A stretch of 64,000 bases of DNA, taken from contig BDTD01000023.1 in NCBI GenBank assembly GCA_002897635.1, positions 16,219-80,218 of the forward strand, given 5' to 3'. This document shows, piece by piece, positions 1 through 8,746 of the stretch; positions within the stretch are counted from its first letter, which is position 1; each line of letters begins with the position of its first letter. The notes below the pieces were generated by a model. That model had not been told where the DNA came from. It saw only the letters and a program-made list of their open reading frames with translations, and searched no databases. This DNA comes from a bacterium BMS3Abin11. GTDB lineage: Bacteria; Pseudomonadota; Gammaproteobacteria; BMS3Bbin11. The position numbers and the translations under genes were made by a program.

Positions 1-247
<247 letters not shown>

Positions 248-280
248 ATGTCTTATTATTAATCACGAGGTGGTTGAAGC

Positions 281-2659
281 ATGCGGGTTAGTGAAGCCTG
301 GTTGCGGGAATGGGTCTCGCCTAAGTTGAATACCAATGAGCTGGCTAACAGGCTGACGATGGCCGGTCTGGAAGTGGGTAATATTGATCCTGCTGGAGAC
401 TTGTCCGACAAGCTGGTGGTTGGGAGAATAGAACAGATTTCCGCCCATCCTGATGCTGATCGTCTGCGAGTTTGTAAAGTTAATGTTGGACGTGCAAGAA
501 ATCTGACTATCGTCTGTGGTGCTGCCAATGCGCGGGAAGGACTTTATACCATTGCGGCACTGGTTGGTGCTAAATTGCCTGGCGGCATGGCCATCAGCAA
601 GACAACGGTGCGCGGTGTGACTTCTTCCGGTATGTTGTGTTCGGCTTCAGAACTGGGGCTGGAGGAATCTTCAACGGGGATACTGGATCTTGCAGGTAAA
701 CCTGCTGCGGGCATGCTGGCAAGTACCCTTTTCCAGATTGATGACTGTATTCTTGATCTTGAGTTGACCCCTAATCGTGGTGATTGCCTGAGTATTCGCG
801 GTGTTGCACGCGAGGTGGCTGCACTGACCAACTGCCGATTAAAAAAGCCGGTCAAATCCGTCGAAATGGCCGTGCAGGCCCGGGGTAAGCTGCCGATTAA
901 GCTTACAGCCAGTGATGGTTGCCCACATTATGTCGGACGCATCATCCGTGGCGTGGATGTATCAGCAGTAACGCCATTATGGATTAAAGAGCGACTGCGT
1001 CGTGCCGGTATACGCAGCCTGGGGCCCTCTGTCGATGTCACTAACTACGTCATGATAGAGCTGGGCCAGCCGATGCATGCCTTTGATCTGGAGAAAATAA
1101 ATGGTCATATCGAGGTGCGTTATGCAAATGGACGCGAAAAACTTAATCTGCTTGACGGATCGACCGTCAGGCCCGAAAAAACTGATTTATTGATTGTGGA
1201 TAAAAGTGGTCCATTAGCCCTGGCGGGTGTCATGGGTGGCGCAGCTTCAGCTGTTTCCGATCAAACACAGAATATTTTCCTCGAAAGCGCCTACTTCACA
1301 CCGGAGATTATTGCAGTTACCACGCGTGACGGTGGGATTCATACAGATTCTTCCCATCGTTTTGAGCGCGGGGTGGATTTTGAAATGCAACGGCAAGCGA
1401 TAGAGCGCGCATCCTTCTTGCTGACCGAGATAACAGGCGGCGTGTGCGGGCCTGTGGTAGAGAAGACAATTCCTGGGAAAATGCCTCAAAAACAGCTGAT
1501 CACGCTGCGAAATAAGCGTTTAAATGCAGTATTAGGTACGAAGATCACTGTTCGCCAGATGGTTTCCAGTCTGCAGCGCCTTGCTATGCAGGTCAAAGGA
1601 AAAACCGATACGGTTAAAGTGATCCCACCCGCTTATCGTTTCGATATCAATATCGAGGCCGATTTGATAGAAGAGGTGGCGCGTGTGACAGGTTTTGAAA
1701 AGATTCCTGAAACGGTACCTGTCGCGCATTTACAGATATCAGCCGAAGAAGAAAAGATACTGCCAATCAGGCGCTTACAGTCATGTCTGGTCGATCAAAA
1801 TTACCAGGAAGTCATCACTTACAGCTTTATAGATCGTGCCATGCATGAGCAGTTTTCTCCCAATTCGCGTGCAGTAGAGCTAGAAAATCCGATTGCTTCG
1901 GATATGTCTGTCATGCGTGCCAGCTTATGGCCGGGATTGATCAAAACCATGCAATATAACGTCAATCGACAGATCAGTGATCTGAAACTATTCGAATCGG
2001 GTCGAACATTTGTTACTAAAGGCAAGGCCCTGCTTCAACACCGCTACATTGCAGGACTGCTGACAGGTAGTGTAGATGCCCGGAGTTGGGTAGATAGTCA
2101 GCGGGAAGTGGACTTTTTTGACCTGAAGGGTGATGTGCAGGCCCTTATCGCGCTCACGGGTCGTGATAATGACTTTATTTTCTCGCCAGCCACACATCCA
2201 GTACTGACGCCAGGTCAGTCTGCAAAGATTAAGGAAGGGAGGAAAGTGGTTGGCATGTTGGGTCGATTGCATCCGGCGATTGAATCATCTCTCGGACTTG
2301 ATCAGGTGGTGTATCTTTATGAAATCCGACTGGATAGCCTGCTGCATTCACGAATTCCAGCTTTTCATGAATTTTCTCGATTTCCTGCTGTTCAGCGCGA
2401 CATTGCGCTTGTAATTGCAGCGAAAATACCACTATCTGACGTGATCAGGTCTATAAAATACCATGCTGGAGACCTTTTAGTGAAGTTGGAGTTGTTTGAT
2501 CAGTATCAGGGCGAACATATTGATTTTGGTAAAAAAAGTCTCGCTTTTACCTTGACCTTACAGCGTACTTCGCGCACTCTTACAGATAGTGAGACAGAAA
2601 ATCTGATAAAAGGTGTAATTCTAGGGGTTCAGTCAGATCTGGACGCACAATTGAGATAA
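281..2659 (+). CDS. pheT: Phenylalanine--tRNA ligase beta subunit
   Basis: A 792-residue protein, close to the ~795 of E. coli PheT. Residues ~40-150 form the EMAPII-like tRNA-binding OB fold (LVVGRIEQISAHPDADRL). The B3/B4 domain, which carries editing of mischarged Tyr-tRNA in the family, spans ~210-390, B5 ~400-475, and the C-terminal anticodon-binding FDX-ACB domain ~700-791 (FHEFSRFPAVQRDIAL). It is the non-catalytic partner of PheS in the alpha2-beta2 ligase. The ATG is preceded by an AGG-containing ribosome site. ihfA starts 12 bases after the stop, so pheST-ihfA-merR looks like one operon, as in other gammaproteobacteria. Confidence 0.98.
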   Translation: MRVSEAWLREWVSPKLNTNELANRLTMAGLEVGNIDPAGDLSDKLVVGRIEQISAHPDADRLRVCKVNVGRARNLTIVCGAANAREGLYTIAALVGAKLPGGMAISKTTVRGVTSSGMLCSASELGLEESSTGILDLAGKPAAGMLASTLFQIDDCILDLELTPNRGDCLSIRGVAREVAALTNCRLKKPVKSVEMAVQARGKLPIKLTASDGCPHYVGRIIRGVDVSAVTPLWIKERLRRAGIRSLGPSVDVTNYVMIELGQPMHAFDLEKINGHIEVRYANGREKLNLLDGSTVRPEKTDLLIVDKSGPLALAGVMGGAASAVSDQTQNIFLESAYFTPEIIAVTTRDGGIHTDSSHRFERGVDFEMQRQAIERASFLLTEITGGVCGPVVEKTIPGKMPQKQLITLRNKRLNAVLGTKITVRQMVSSLQRLAMQVKGKTDTVKVIPPAYRFDINIEADLIEEVARVTGFEKIPETVPVAHLQISAEEEKILPIRRLQSCLVDQNYQEVITYSFIDRAMHEQFSPNSRAVELENPIASDMSVMRASLWPGLIKTMQYNVNRQISDLKLFESGRTFVTKGKALLQHRYIAGLLTGSVDARSWVDSQREVDFFDLKGDVQALIALTGRDNDFIFSPATHPVLTPGQSAKIKEGRKVVGMLGRLHPAIESSLGLDQVVYLYEIRLDSLLHSRIPAFHEFSRFPAVQRDIALVIAAKIPLSDVIRSIKYHAGDLLVKLELFDQYQGEHIDFGKKSLAFTLTLQRTSRTLTDSETENLIKGVILGVQSDLDAQLR

Positions 2660-2671
2660 TTAGGAATAAGA

Positions 2672-2992
2672 ATGACAGTTACCAAGGCAGATCTGGCAGA
2701 CAGGTTATATGAAGAACTGGGGCTAAATAAGCGTGAGTCTAAAGAATTTGTAGAATTATTCTTTGAGAAAATGCGTCAGGCCCTGGAATCCGGGGAATCT
2801 GTCAAATTGTCCGGTTTTGGTAATTTCGACCTACGCAAGAAGACACCCAGGCCAGGTAGAAACCCGAAAACTGGCGAAGAAATCCCCATTTCGGCTCGTC
2901 GCGTGGTAACCTTTAGACCAAGCCTGAAACTAAAGGAACGGGTTGCGCAGTACACAGCCAGCCTGCAAAACAAGAAACAGGAAAATGAGTAA
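2672..2992 (+). CDS. ihfA: Integration host factor subunit alpha
   Basis: A 106-residue HU/IHF-fold protein. The beta-arm region [12 protein letters not shown] with its Pro that intercalates DNA, and the preceding SGFGNFDLR, are characteristic of IHF-alpha. The family forms a heterodimer with IhfB that bends DNA sharply and acts in transcription, replication initiation and recombination. Placement directly after pheT and before a MerR-type gene matches the standard gammaproteobacterial order and separates it from HU and IhfB. The C-terminal tail is slightly longer and more basic than in E. coli (99 aa). Confidence 0.97.
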   Translation: MTVTKADLADRLYEELGLNKRESKEFVELFFEKMRQALESGESVKLSGFGNFDLRKKTPRPGRNPKTGEEIPISARRVVTFRPSLKLKERVAQYTASLQNKKQENE

Positions 2993-2998
2993 AGGATT

Positions 2999-3379
2999 AT
3001 GCTCGATCCAGCTGACAATTCAGTTTTACCCGCCATACCTGCCAAACGTTATTTTACGATTGGTGAAGTAAGCGAGCTATGCCAGGTTAAACCCCATGTT
3101 TTGAGATACTGGGAACAGGAGTTTACGCAGCTCAATCCGGTAAAAAGGCGTGGTAATCGACGTTATTATCAACGGCATGAGGTTGAACTGATTCGAACCA
3201 TACGTTCATTACTCTACCTTGAGGGGTTCACTATAAGCGGCGCACGCCAGAAACTGGAATCAGAAAATGGGTTTGAAGAGAAGGTAATGAAATCAGCAGA
3301 ACAGCCAAAGGTTTCCAAAGAGGTGATTGGCGGGCTGATTAATGAACTTGAAGAGTTGACTGGTATATTAAGAGATTAG
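2999..3379 (+). CDS. MerR-family transcriptional regulator downstream of ihfA
   Basis: A 126-residue protein with an N-terminal winged helix-turn-helix of the MerR type (YFTIGEVSELCQVKPHVLRYWE, then RRGNRRYY) at about residues 15-85, followed by a short helical segment. There is no Cys-rich metal-binding C-terminus, so it is not a mercury or copper sensor. This short MerR protein is conserved immediately behind ihfA in many gammaproteobacteria and its ligand is unknown. It starts 7 bases after ihfA and is probably co-transcribed. A strong hairpin lies 65 bases downstream. Confidence 0.9.
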   Translation: MLDPADNSVLPAIPAKRYFTIGEVSELCQVKPHVLRYWEQEFTQLNPVKRRGNRRYYQRHEVELIRTIRSLLYLEGFTISGARQKLESENGFEEKVMKSAEQPKVSKEVIGGLINELEELTGILRD

Positions 3380-3444
3380 CTCGGCAACACGTAATTCCAG
3401 CAATTATTTTGTAGTTTTATATAGAGGTACACAGGAAAAACACC

Positions 3445-3475
3445 GGGGTCGGAGTCGAAGTGCGACTCCGACCCC
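3445..3475. repeat. Perfect 13-bp hairpin (REP-like or terminator)
   Basis: GGGGTCGGAGTCG at 3445-3457 is exactly complementary to 3463-3475 across a 5-base loop. It sits 65 bases after the MerR gene and ~80 bases before tRNA-Pro. No U-tract follows (CTTTAATTC), so a classical intrinsic terminator is not clearly supported. It may be a REP-like palindrome that also stabilises the operon 3' end. The rest of 3380-3554 holds no gene. Confidence 0.75.
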
Positions 3476-3510
3476 CTTTAATTCAAAGATCTTAAAATTC
3501 TTTCCTGTTT

Positions 3511-3540
3511 TTGAAGTGCTTTCCGAAGACAGTCCATCAT
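3511..3540 (+). promoter_or_regulatory. Possible sigma70 promoter of tRNA-Pro
   Basis: TTGAAG at 3511-3516 and CATCAT at 3535-3540 are separated by 18 bases, and the tRNA begins 15 bases after the -10 hexamer. Both hexamers match the consensus at four or more positions. The call is an inference from spacing and location. Confidence 0.35.
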
Positions 3541-3554
3541 GAAAAATCAAAAAA

Positions 3555-3631
<77 letters not shown>

Positions 3632-3663
3632 TTTTCATTTTTACAAATAGCTACTTTAAATCC

Positions 3664-3688
3664 TTTGTGCGAATGAATTCGCACCTAC
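3664..3688 (-). repeat. GTAG-headed palindromic repeat, copy 1
   Basis: On the minus strand this reads GTAGGTGCGAATTC followed by the inverse arm and ACAAA. It is the same 25-base unit as at 15713, 15767 and 15844, and faces copy 2 head to head across 32 bases. A GTAG head followed by an imperfect palindrome is the format of REP sequences mobilised by REP-associated tyrosine transposases (RAYTs). Confidence 0.8.
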
Positions 3689-3720
3689 GACCAACTCCCC
3701 TGGCCTGGCATATATTAATT

Positions 3721-3745
3721 GTAGGTCCGAATTCATTCGGACAAA
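3721..3745 (+). repeat. GTAG-headed palindromic repeat, copy 2
   Basis: GTAGGTCCGAATTC plus the matching inverse arm and ACAAA. The stem carries a compensating change relative to copy 1 (GTCCG/CGGAC instead of GTGCG/CGCAC), so pairing is conserved although the sequence differs. It ends four bases before the stop codon of the minus-strand DAHP synthase gene. Confidence 0.8.
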
Positions 3746-3748
3746 GCG

Positions 3749-4813
3749 TTAGTGTTTCTGACGGCGGAACGTAACAGCCTCTGCCAGTGATTCCAGCACA
3801 TCAACAGTTTCATCCCAGCCTATGCAGGCATCGGTGATGCTGACGCCGTACAGCAGCTCTTTCCCGGGTGTTATGTCCTGACCCCCGGCATTGATATGAC
3901 TTTCAATCATTACACCAATAATGTGTTTATCACCCACTGAAATTTGTTCAGCAATGTCTGCTGCAACATCCACCTGTTTTTCTGGCTGTTTCATACTGTT
4001 GGCATGTGAGCAGTCAATCATCACATTCGCTGTCAGTCCATAACTTTCCAGTTTTTCTTCTGCTAGCAGAACGTTATTTCGATCATAATTGGGTAACGCA
4101 CCACCTCGTAAAATGATATGTCCATCATCATTGCCAGTAGTCGAGAAAATAGCGGATTTTCCATCCATGGTCATCGACAGGAAGTGATGCGGTAACGAAG
4201 CGGCGCGTATGGCATCAATGGCATTTTTCAGTGTGCCGTCGGTACCATTTTTGAAGCCGACAGGACAGGACAGGCCGGAAGCCAGCTCACGATGCACCTG
4301 GCTTTCAGTTGTTCGTGCACCTATGGCACCCCAACTGATTAAATCAGCGACATACTGCGGCGTAATAAGGTCGAGAAATTCGGTTGCTGTGGGTATGCCC
4401 ATATTGGTCAAGTCAAGTAGCACCTTACGCGCCAGTCTTAGTCCCTGATTGATATGGAAGCTACCATCCAGCATGGGGTCATTGATTAAGCCTTTCCATC
4501 CAACGATGGTGCGTGGCTTTTCGAAATAGACACGCATAACGATTAGCAATTGATCACTCAAACGATCACTAATTTCTTTTAACCTGCCGGCATAGTCTAT
4601 GGCGGCCTTCGGGTCATGAATGGAGCAGGGGCCAACGATGACAATCAGATGATCGTCTTCACCATGCAATACTCTATGAATAGCCAGTCGTGTATCACTG
4701 GTTAGTTTTTGTGATTTTTCAGTTGCAGGAAATTCAGTATGCAACTCAGTCGGCAGAACAACGTTCTTAATTTCCTTGATTCTGAGATCTTGTGTTGGGT
4801 GGGGTGATTTCAT
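3749..4813 (-). CDS. aroG: 3-deoxy-7-phosphoheptulonate (DAHP) synthase, class I
   Basis: A 354-residue class I (AroFGH-type) enzyme that condenses phosphoenolpyruvate with erythrose 4-phosphate, the first step of the shikimate pathway to aromatic amino acids. Visible signatures are GPCSIHD at 61-67 with the metal-ligand Cys63, the PEP-binding stretch YFEKPRT.VGWKG, KNGTDG, and the metal-ligand His in DCSHANS. Length matches E. coli AroG (350). Which aromatic amino acid inhibits it cannot be decided by eye, so the G isozyme letter is provisional. It is monocistronic, with repeats on both flanks. Confidence 0.95.
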   Translation of the reverse strand: MKSPHPTQDLRIKEIKNVVLPTELHTEFPATEKSQKLTSDTRLAIHRVLHGEDDHLIVIVGPCSIHDPKAAIDYAGRLKEISDRLSDQLLIVMRVYFEKPRTIVGWKGLINDPMLDGSFHINQGLRLARKVLLDLTNMGIPTATEFLDLITPQYVADLISWGAIGARTTESQVHRELASGLSCPVGFKNGTDGTLKNAIDAIRAASLPHHFLSMTMDGKSAIFSTTGNDDGHIILRGGALPNYDRNNVLLAEEKLESYGLTANVMIDCSHANSMKQPEKQVDVAADIAEQISVGDKHIIGVMIESHINAGGQDITPGKELLYGVSITDACIGWDETVDVLESLAEAVTFRRQKH

Positions 4814-4944
4814 GTTGTTTCGTGTCGTTTACCGGTGTGCTGGGGTGGGAGCGTATTTTACTTTGTATGGGGTTGAAACGGTAGAAAAAAAGTTTTCAGT
4901 TTTCAAGATTGCATTATTGACCAGTGAGATATGCCGTAGGAGTG

Positions 4945-5002
4945 TCGCTCAGCGCGATTCTGTTTAGCAAGGTTGCAAATCTGAAACAATAGCGCCGAGC
5001 GA
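4945..5002 (-). terminator. Long imperfect hairpin downstream of moaC (terminator or REP)
   Basis: Bases 4945-4965 (TCGCTCAGCGCG...) pair with 4984-5002 around an 18-base loop. The copy begins next to GTAGGAGTGTCGCTC at 4936, the same head as the palindrome at 50144. It lies just past the moaC stop at 5014 on the minus strand, so it may end moaC transcription. No clear U-run is present, so a REP element is equally likely. Confidence 0.45.
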
Positions 5003-5013
5003 TGTGTTCAAGT

Positions 5014-5487
5014 CTAGCGACTCCACACGCCTGACTTTCCACCACTTTTGTAAATTAAGGCAATGTCAGTCATCACCATGCCGCGATCGACAGCCTTACA
5101 CATATCATAGATCGTCAACAGGGAAATCATGACAGTGGTCAGTGCTTCCATTTCTACTCCTGTCTGGCCATGAGTCTCGGTTTTGGCCTCACAGCGTATA
5201 CAACTGGCATCAGTGTCTATATCAAAGTTCACTTCTACATGGGTCAGGGGTAGCGGGTGGCACAGGGGAATGAGATCGGCGGTACGTTTGCTGGCCATGA
5301 TGCCAGCAGTTCGGGCAATAGCCAGCACGTCACCTTTTTTATGGCCGCCCTGCTGAATCAGCGACAGCGTCCTGGCCTGCATCGTGATGATGCCTTCAGC
5401 AATGGCTATACGGTGCGTCCTGGCCTTGTCTCCGACGTCAACCATGTGTGTATCGCCCTTCTGATTAAAATGTGTTAATTCTGACAT
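5014..5487 (-). CDS. moaC: Cyclic pyranopterin monophosphate synthase MoaC
   Basis: This enzyme converts the 3',8-cyclised GTP product of MoaA into cyclic pyranopterin monophosphate in molybdenum cofactor synthesis. The frame is open to 5550, but the start is placed at 5487 because [16 protein letters not shown] is the conserved family N-terminus. That gives 157 residues, close to the E. coli ~160. The signatures [35 protein letters not shown] and [10 protein letters not shown] with its catalytic Lys are all present. No other moa genes are adjacent. The msrP product encoded at 49.1-50.1 kb would be one consumer of the cofactor. Confidence 0.95.
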   Translation of the reverse strand: MSELTHFNQKGDTHMVDVGDKARTHRIAIAEGIITMQARTLSLIQQGGHKKGDVLAIARTAGIMASKRTADLIPLCHPLPLTHVEVNFDIDTDASCIRCEAKTETHGQTGVEMEALTTVMISLLTIYDMCKAVDRGMVMTDIALIYKSGGKSGVWSR

Positions 5488-5655
5488 TTCTTGCTTTACC
5501 AGCGGTTGTATAAATTGAGTTAAATATGTGCATAGAATGTTCCTGTACAAGCCTGGTTATGTGGTCATCACTGCGTCGTCATGGCATACTGCGCGCGACC
5601 AGAAAATTGAACATTTTCTGCATAGAACTGCGTATCCAGGATTTTACAATACACT

Positions 5656-6399
5656 GTGAGAATACTACTAAGCAATGACGACGGCTACCTTGCACCAGGA
5701 TTGCGGGCACTTTATTTGGCGCTAAAAGATACTCAGGAGCTAACCGTCGTTGCGCCGGACAGAGATCATAGTGGTGCCAGTAATTCATTGACGCTGCAGC
5801 GACCGCTATGCATTCGAAAATCTGAAGAGGGTTTTCAATATGTCGACGGCACACCAACAGATTGTGTTCACCTGGCAATTACTGGCTTGATGGAAAAAGA
5901 GCCGGATATGGTTATTGCCGGTATCAATAATGGAGCCAATCTCGGCGATGATGTGATTTATTCAGGCACCGTTGCGGCGGCCACGGAGGGGCGATTTCTC
6001 GGTTTTCCTGCGATGGCGGTTTCCATGGCCAGTCATGAGCCTCAGTTTTTTGAAACTGCCGCAAGGGTGGTCATTGATCTTCTTAATCGTTTAAATCAGC
6101 ACTTGCTTCCAGCGGACAGCATTCTTAACATCAATGTACCGGATATCCCGTATGAAGACCTGCAGGGTTTCCAGGCGACCCGTCTGGGTAAGCGACATAA
6201 ATCTGAGTCAGTAATTAGGCAGCAATCACCACATGGCAAGGAAGTATTCTGGGTAGGTCCTGCCGGTCAGGAGCAGGACGCCGGGCCCGGCACTGACTTT
6301 CATGCGATTAAAAGCCACTATGTGTCTGTTACACCGCTTGAAATCGACCTTACACGTTATACGGCGATAGAAACCGTCGCACATTGGCTGCAAGAATAG
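5656..6399 (+). CDS. surE: 5'-nucleotidase / polyphosphatase SurE
   Basis: A 247-residue metal-dependent nucleoside monophosphatase of the SurE family. The start is GTG at 5656, giving the conserved [16 protein letters not shown] terminus whose tandem Asp binds metal. [18 protein letters not shown] and [22 protein letters not shown] complete the active site. The family is linked to stationary-phase survival and is nearly always followed by pcm, nlpD and rpoS, as here. It is divergent from moaC across ~170 bases. Confidence 0.96.
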   Translation: MRILLSNDDGYLAPGLRALYLALKDTQELTVVAPDRDHSGASNSLTLQRPLCIRKSEEGFQYVDGTPTDCVHLAITGLMEKEPDMVIAGINNGANLGDDVIYSGTVAAATEGRFLGFPAMAVSMASHEPQFFETAARVVIDLLNRLNQHLLPADSILNINVPDIPYEDLQGFQATRLGKRHKSESVIRQQSPHGKEVFWVGPAGQEQDAGPGTDFHAIKSHYVSVTPLEIDLTRYTAIETVAHWLQE

Positions 6400-6428
6400 T
6401 GCACGCAATGAATCTAAAAGGTATAGGC

Positions 6429-7061
6429 ATGACATCAATGCGTACACGTGCGCGATTGATTAGCAGTCTGCGTGATATGGGCATTACCGATGAAAGAGTA
6501 CTGGCTGCGATGATGGATACACCGAGACATTTGTTTGTTGATGAAGGTATCGCCTCCCATGCCTACGATAACAGTTCTTTACCCATTGGCTACGGGCAGA
6601 CTATCTCTCAGCCCTATATTGTTGCCCTGATGACACAGGTTATGCTGGGTGGCGGAAAGCCAGCAAAGGTGCTAGAGATCGGGACAGGCTCAGGTTACCA
6701 GACTACAATACTGTCAAAGCTGGCGGGGACGGTGTATAGCGTAGAGCGTATAGAGCCGCTGCTGAAACAGGCAAAGCGGCTGCATTACAAGCTCAGGTTG
6801 CGAAATATCTATCACAAGTTAGCCAAGGGGAAGACCTTCGGTTGGCCAGATGCGGGGCCATTTGACGGCATTCTGGTTACTGCTGCACCGCAGACTATAC
6901 CTGAAGAGCTTTATTCCCAGTTAGCACCTGGCGGGCGCATGGTAATTCCCAGCGGCAAGGACAATGCTCAGGAATTGTATCTAATTGAGCGAACCAATAG
7001 CGGCTTCACTAAAACCAGTCTCGAAGCTGTCCGCTTTGTGCCATTAGTCGAGGGTAGCTGA
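6429..7061 (+). CDS. pcm: Protein-L-isoaspartate O-methyltransferase
   Basis: This enzyme repairs isoaspartyl residues in aged proteins by SAM-dependent methylation. It shows the family motifs LPIGYGQTISQPYIVALM, the SAM loop VLEIGTGSGYQT and FDGILVTAAP, and ends EAVRFVPLVEG. I start it at ATG 6429 (MTSMRTRARLI, 210 aa) because AAAAGG lies 7 bases upstream and length fits E. coli Pcm (208). An in-frame ATG at 6408 and a TTG at 6384 would add 7 or 15 residues. It overlaps the next gene by one base (TGATG). Confidence 0.94.
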   Translation: MTSMRTRARLISSLRDMGITDERVLAAMMDTPRHLFVDEGIASHAYDNSSLPIGYGQTISQPYIVALMTQVMLGGGKPAKVLEIGTGSGYQTTILSKLAGTVYSVERIEPLLKQAKRLHYKLRLRNIYHKLAKGKTFGWPDAGPFDGILVTAAPQTIPEELYSQLAPGGRMVIPSGKDNAQELYLIERTNSGFTKTSLEAVRFVPLVEGS

Positions 7062-7645
7062 TGGCTGTTTTCGCTAGTATCTACAAGCGCGTCATCGAAT
7101 GGGCCAGGCATCGTCATGCCAGCTATTATCTGACTGCGACGAGTGTGGCTGAATCCTCTTTTTTTCCAGTTCCGGTAGATGTATTGCTGGCACCAATGGT
7201 GCTTGCTCGCCGAGATAAGGCATGGTGGTATGCCACCCTGGCGACGGTCGGCTCTGTTGCAGGTGCCGTGGTTGGCTATTACATCGGCCTGTTCCTGTTC
7301 GATCAGGTGGCGCAGCCGATCATTGATCTTTACAATTTTCAGGAAAAATTTGTCTATGTGCAATCGCTGTTTAATGAATATGGCGTCTGGATAATTTTTA
7401 TTGCCGGTTTCTCCCCTGTACCCTACAAAGTTTTCACCATTACAGCCGGTGTAGTGGGGATGCCATTATTACCATTTATACTGACTTCACTGGTGGCTCG
7501 CGGCGCGCGGTTTTTTCTTGTTGCCGGTCTGGTTTATGCTGGTGGTGATAAAATCGATGCTGTGCTGAAAAAACGCGTAGAACAAATTGGCTGGGCCAGT
7601 GTAGTGATTATTGTTCTGGCGGCCATCATCTACCAGTTTATCTAA
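7061..7645 (+). CDS. yqaA: YqaA family inner-membrane protein (DedA/VTT superfamily)
   Basis: A 194-residue integral membrane protein with about four to five hydrophobic segments. The pattern ESSFFPVPVDVLLAPMVL near the N-terminus and the central FSPVPYKVFTITAGVVGMP are characteristic of the YqaA branch of the DedA/SNARE-associated (VTT) family, whose members are implicated in lipid scrambling and membrane homeostasis. The exact role of YqaA is not established. Its start codon overlaps the pcm stop, so translation is probably coupled within the surE-pcm-yqaA-nlpD operon. Confidence 0.88.
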   Translation: MAVFASIYKRVIEWARHRHASYYLTATSVAESSFFPVPVDVLLAPMVLARRDKAWWYATLATVGSVAGAVVGYYIGLFLFDQVAQPIIDLYNFQEKFVYVQSLFNEYGVWIIFIAGFSPVPYKVFTITAGVVGMPLLPFILTSLVARGARFFLVAGLVYAGGDKIDAVLKKRVEQIGWASVVIIVLAAIIYQFI

Positions 7646-7669
7646 GGAGCCTCTGAGCAAGTCATAATT

Positions 7670-7807
7670 GTGATTTTACTGCCCAAACTACCAGCTATTG
7701 TGTTGATAATCTTTCCAATAGCTTACATATTGGCTGTGGCCTTCGCTTTACATCTGAAATATTTGATCAGCTATTTCAACAACCAGGTCTGGTCAGAGGC
7801 CCCTTAA
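7670..7807 (+). CDS. Possible 45-aa single-span membrane peptide before nlpD
   Basis: An open frame from GTG 7670 to TAA 7805-7807 encodes a short peptide with one strongly hydrophobic segment (IVLIIFPIAYILAVAFAL). Its stop overlaps the nlpD ATG by one base (TAATG), the signature of translational coupling. The weakness is the start: the nearest AAGGAG, at 7644-7649, is 20 bases before the GTG. I do not recognise a family. It could be a translated leader for nlpD or a chance frame. Confidence 0.3.
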   Translation: MILLPKLPAIVLIIFPIAYILAVAFALHLKYLISYFNNQVWSEAP

Positions 7808-8583
7808 TGAAACTAAGCTGGGTCATAAAATCTTCTGGTTTAGCCTTATCTATTTTATTGCTGTTGTTGTTAAGTGCCTGTAATTCAAGTTCTAAACATG
7901 ACTATGCAGCGAATAGAAACCTGCCGAATGCCAAATATGGCACGATCTATACAGTCAAGCGGGGTGATACCCTGTACAGCATAGCCTGGGTAATAAAACA
8001 GGATTATCGAAAGCTGGCAGGCTGGAACGGCATCAGATCCCCGTATCTGATTCGTATCGGGCAACGCTTACGCATGTATCCGCCATCATCGAAAACGGCA
8101 AAGTCGAAAAAGACAAAGAAGACTTATTCTTCTGGCAGATTAGCAAAGAGTTCATCGACCCGCGCAATAAAAAAATCACCTCCCTACAAATGGAAAACCG
8201 CGCAGGGTAGAGTAAAACGGTGGTTCTGGCCGACCGTCAACCGCAGAGTTACTGAACGCTTCAATCCTGGAGCAGGCAAGGATGGTATAGATATCGCTGG
8301 TAAATTTGGTGATGCTATTTTTGCAACCGCCGATGGCCAGGTAGTTTATGCCGGGAGTGGACTCAGGGGCTATGGAAGGCTTATCATTCTCAAACACAAC
8401 AAAACTTATCTTAGTGCCTATGCACATAATGACAGCATACTCGTTGCAGAGGGCCAGAACATCAGGGCAGGAAAAAAGATAGGACGGATGGGTAGCAACG
8501 GAAAAGGAAGAGCCACACTGCATTTTGAAATCAGAAAAAATGGCAAGCCGGTTAATCCAGCCAGCTACCTGTCTTCCAGGTAG
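7807..8583 (+). CDS. nlpD: Lipoprotein NlpD, LysM and degenerate M23 (LytM) domains
   Basis: A 258-residue outer-membrane lipoprotein with a signal peptide and lipobox LLSAC (lipidated Cys25). A LysM peptidoglycan-binding domain covers ~48-91 (YTVKRGDTLYSIAW...RIGQRLRM), a basic Ser/Lys linker ~92-140, and an M23 domain ~155-256. The first zinc-ligand His of active M23 enzymes is absent (KDGIDIAG where HxGIDIA is expected), while LHFEIR is kept. In the family NlpD is not itself a hydrolase but activates the amidase AmiC during cell separation, which fits. The gene lies directly before rpoS, and in relatives the main rpoS promoter is inside nlpD. Confidence 0.94.
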   Translation: MKLSWVIKSSGLALSILLLLLLSACNSSSKHDYAANRNLPNAKYGTIYTVKRGDTLYSIAWVIKQDYRKLAGWNGIRSPYLIRIGQRLRMYPPSSKTAKSKKTKKTYSSGRLAKSSSTRAIKKSPPYKWKTAQGRVKRWFWPTVNRRVTERFNPGAGKDGIDIAGKFGDAIFATADGQVVYAGSGLRGYGRLIILKHNKTYLSAYAHNDSILVAEGQNIRAGKKIGRMGSNGKGRATLHFEIRKNGKPVNPASYLSSR

Positions 8584-8598
8584 TGACGTGTCATATAT

Positions 8599-8700
8599 AC
8601 CCGGATATTTACAGGGACGCTACTTATTGCGAGTTAAGTGTATGAATATAACAGAGAATCATCATATACTAGCAAGGTATACTCTATGAAATATCCGGGT
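8599..8700 (+). promoter_or_regulatory. rpoS leader region bounded by a 12-bp inverted repeat
   Basis: ACCCGGATATTT at 8599-8610 is exactly complementary to 8689-8700, enclosing 78 bases. The right arm lies 46 bases before the rpoS start. In E. coli the rpoS 5' UTR folds back to block translation until small RNAs open it, so a similar long-range stem is a plausible reading. The fold itself is inferred. Confidence 0.45.
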
Positions 8701-8746
8701 TAAACAGACGGCGACTGTAGTAAAATGAGTCGGACAGGCAGATAAG

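Noticed and set aside
7807..8583. NlpD as an active M23 endopeptidase
   Set aside because: The first zinc-ligand His is missing, as in activator-type NlpD proteins.
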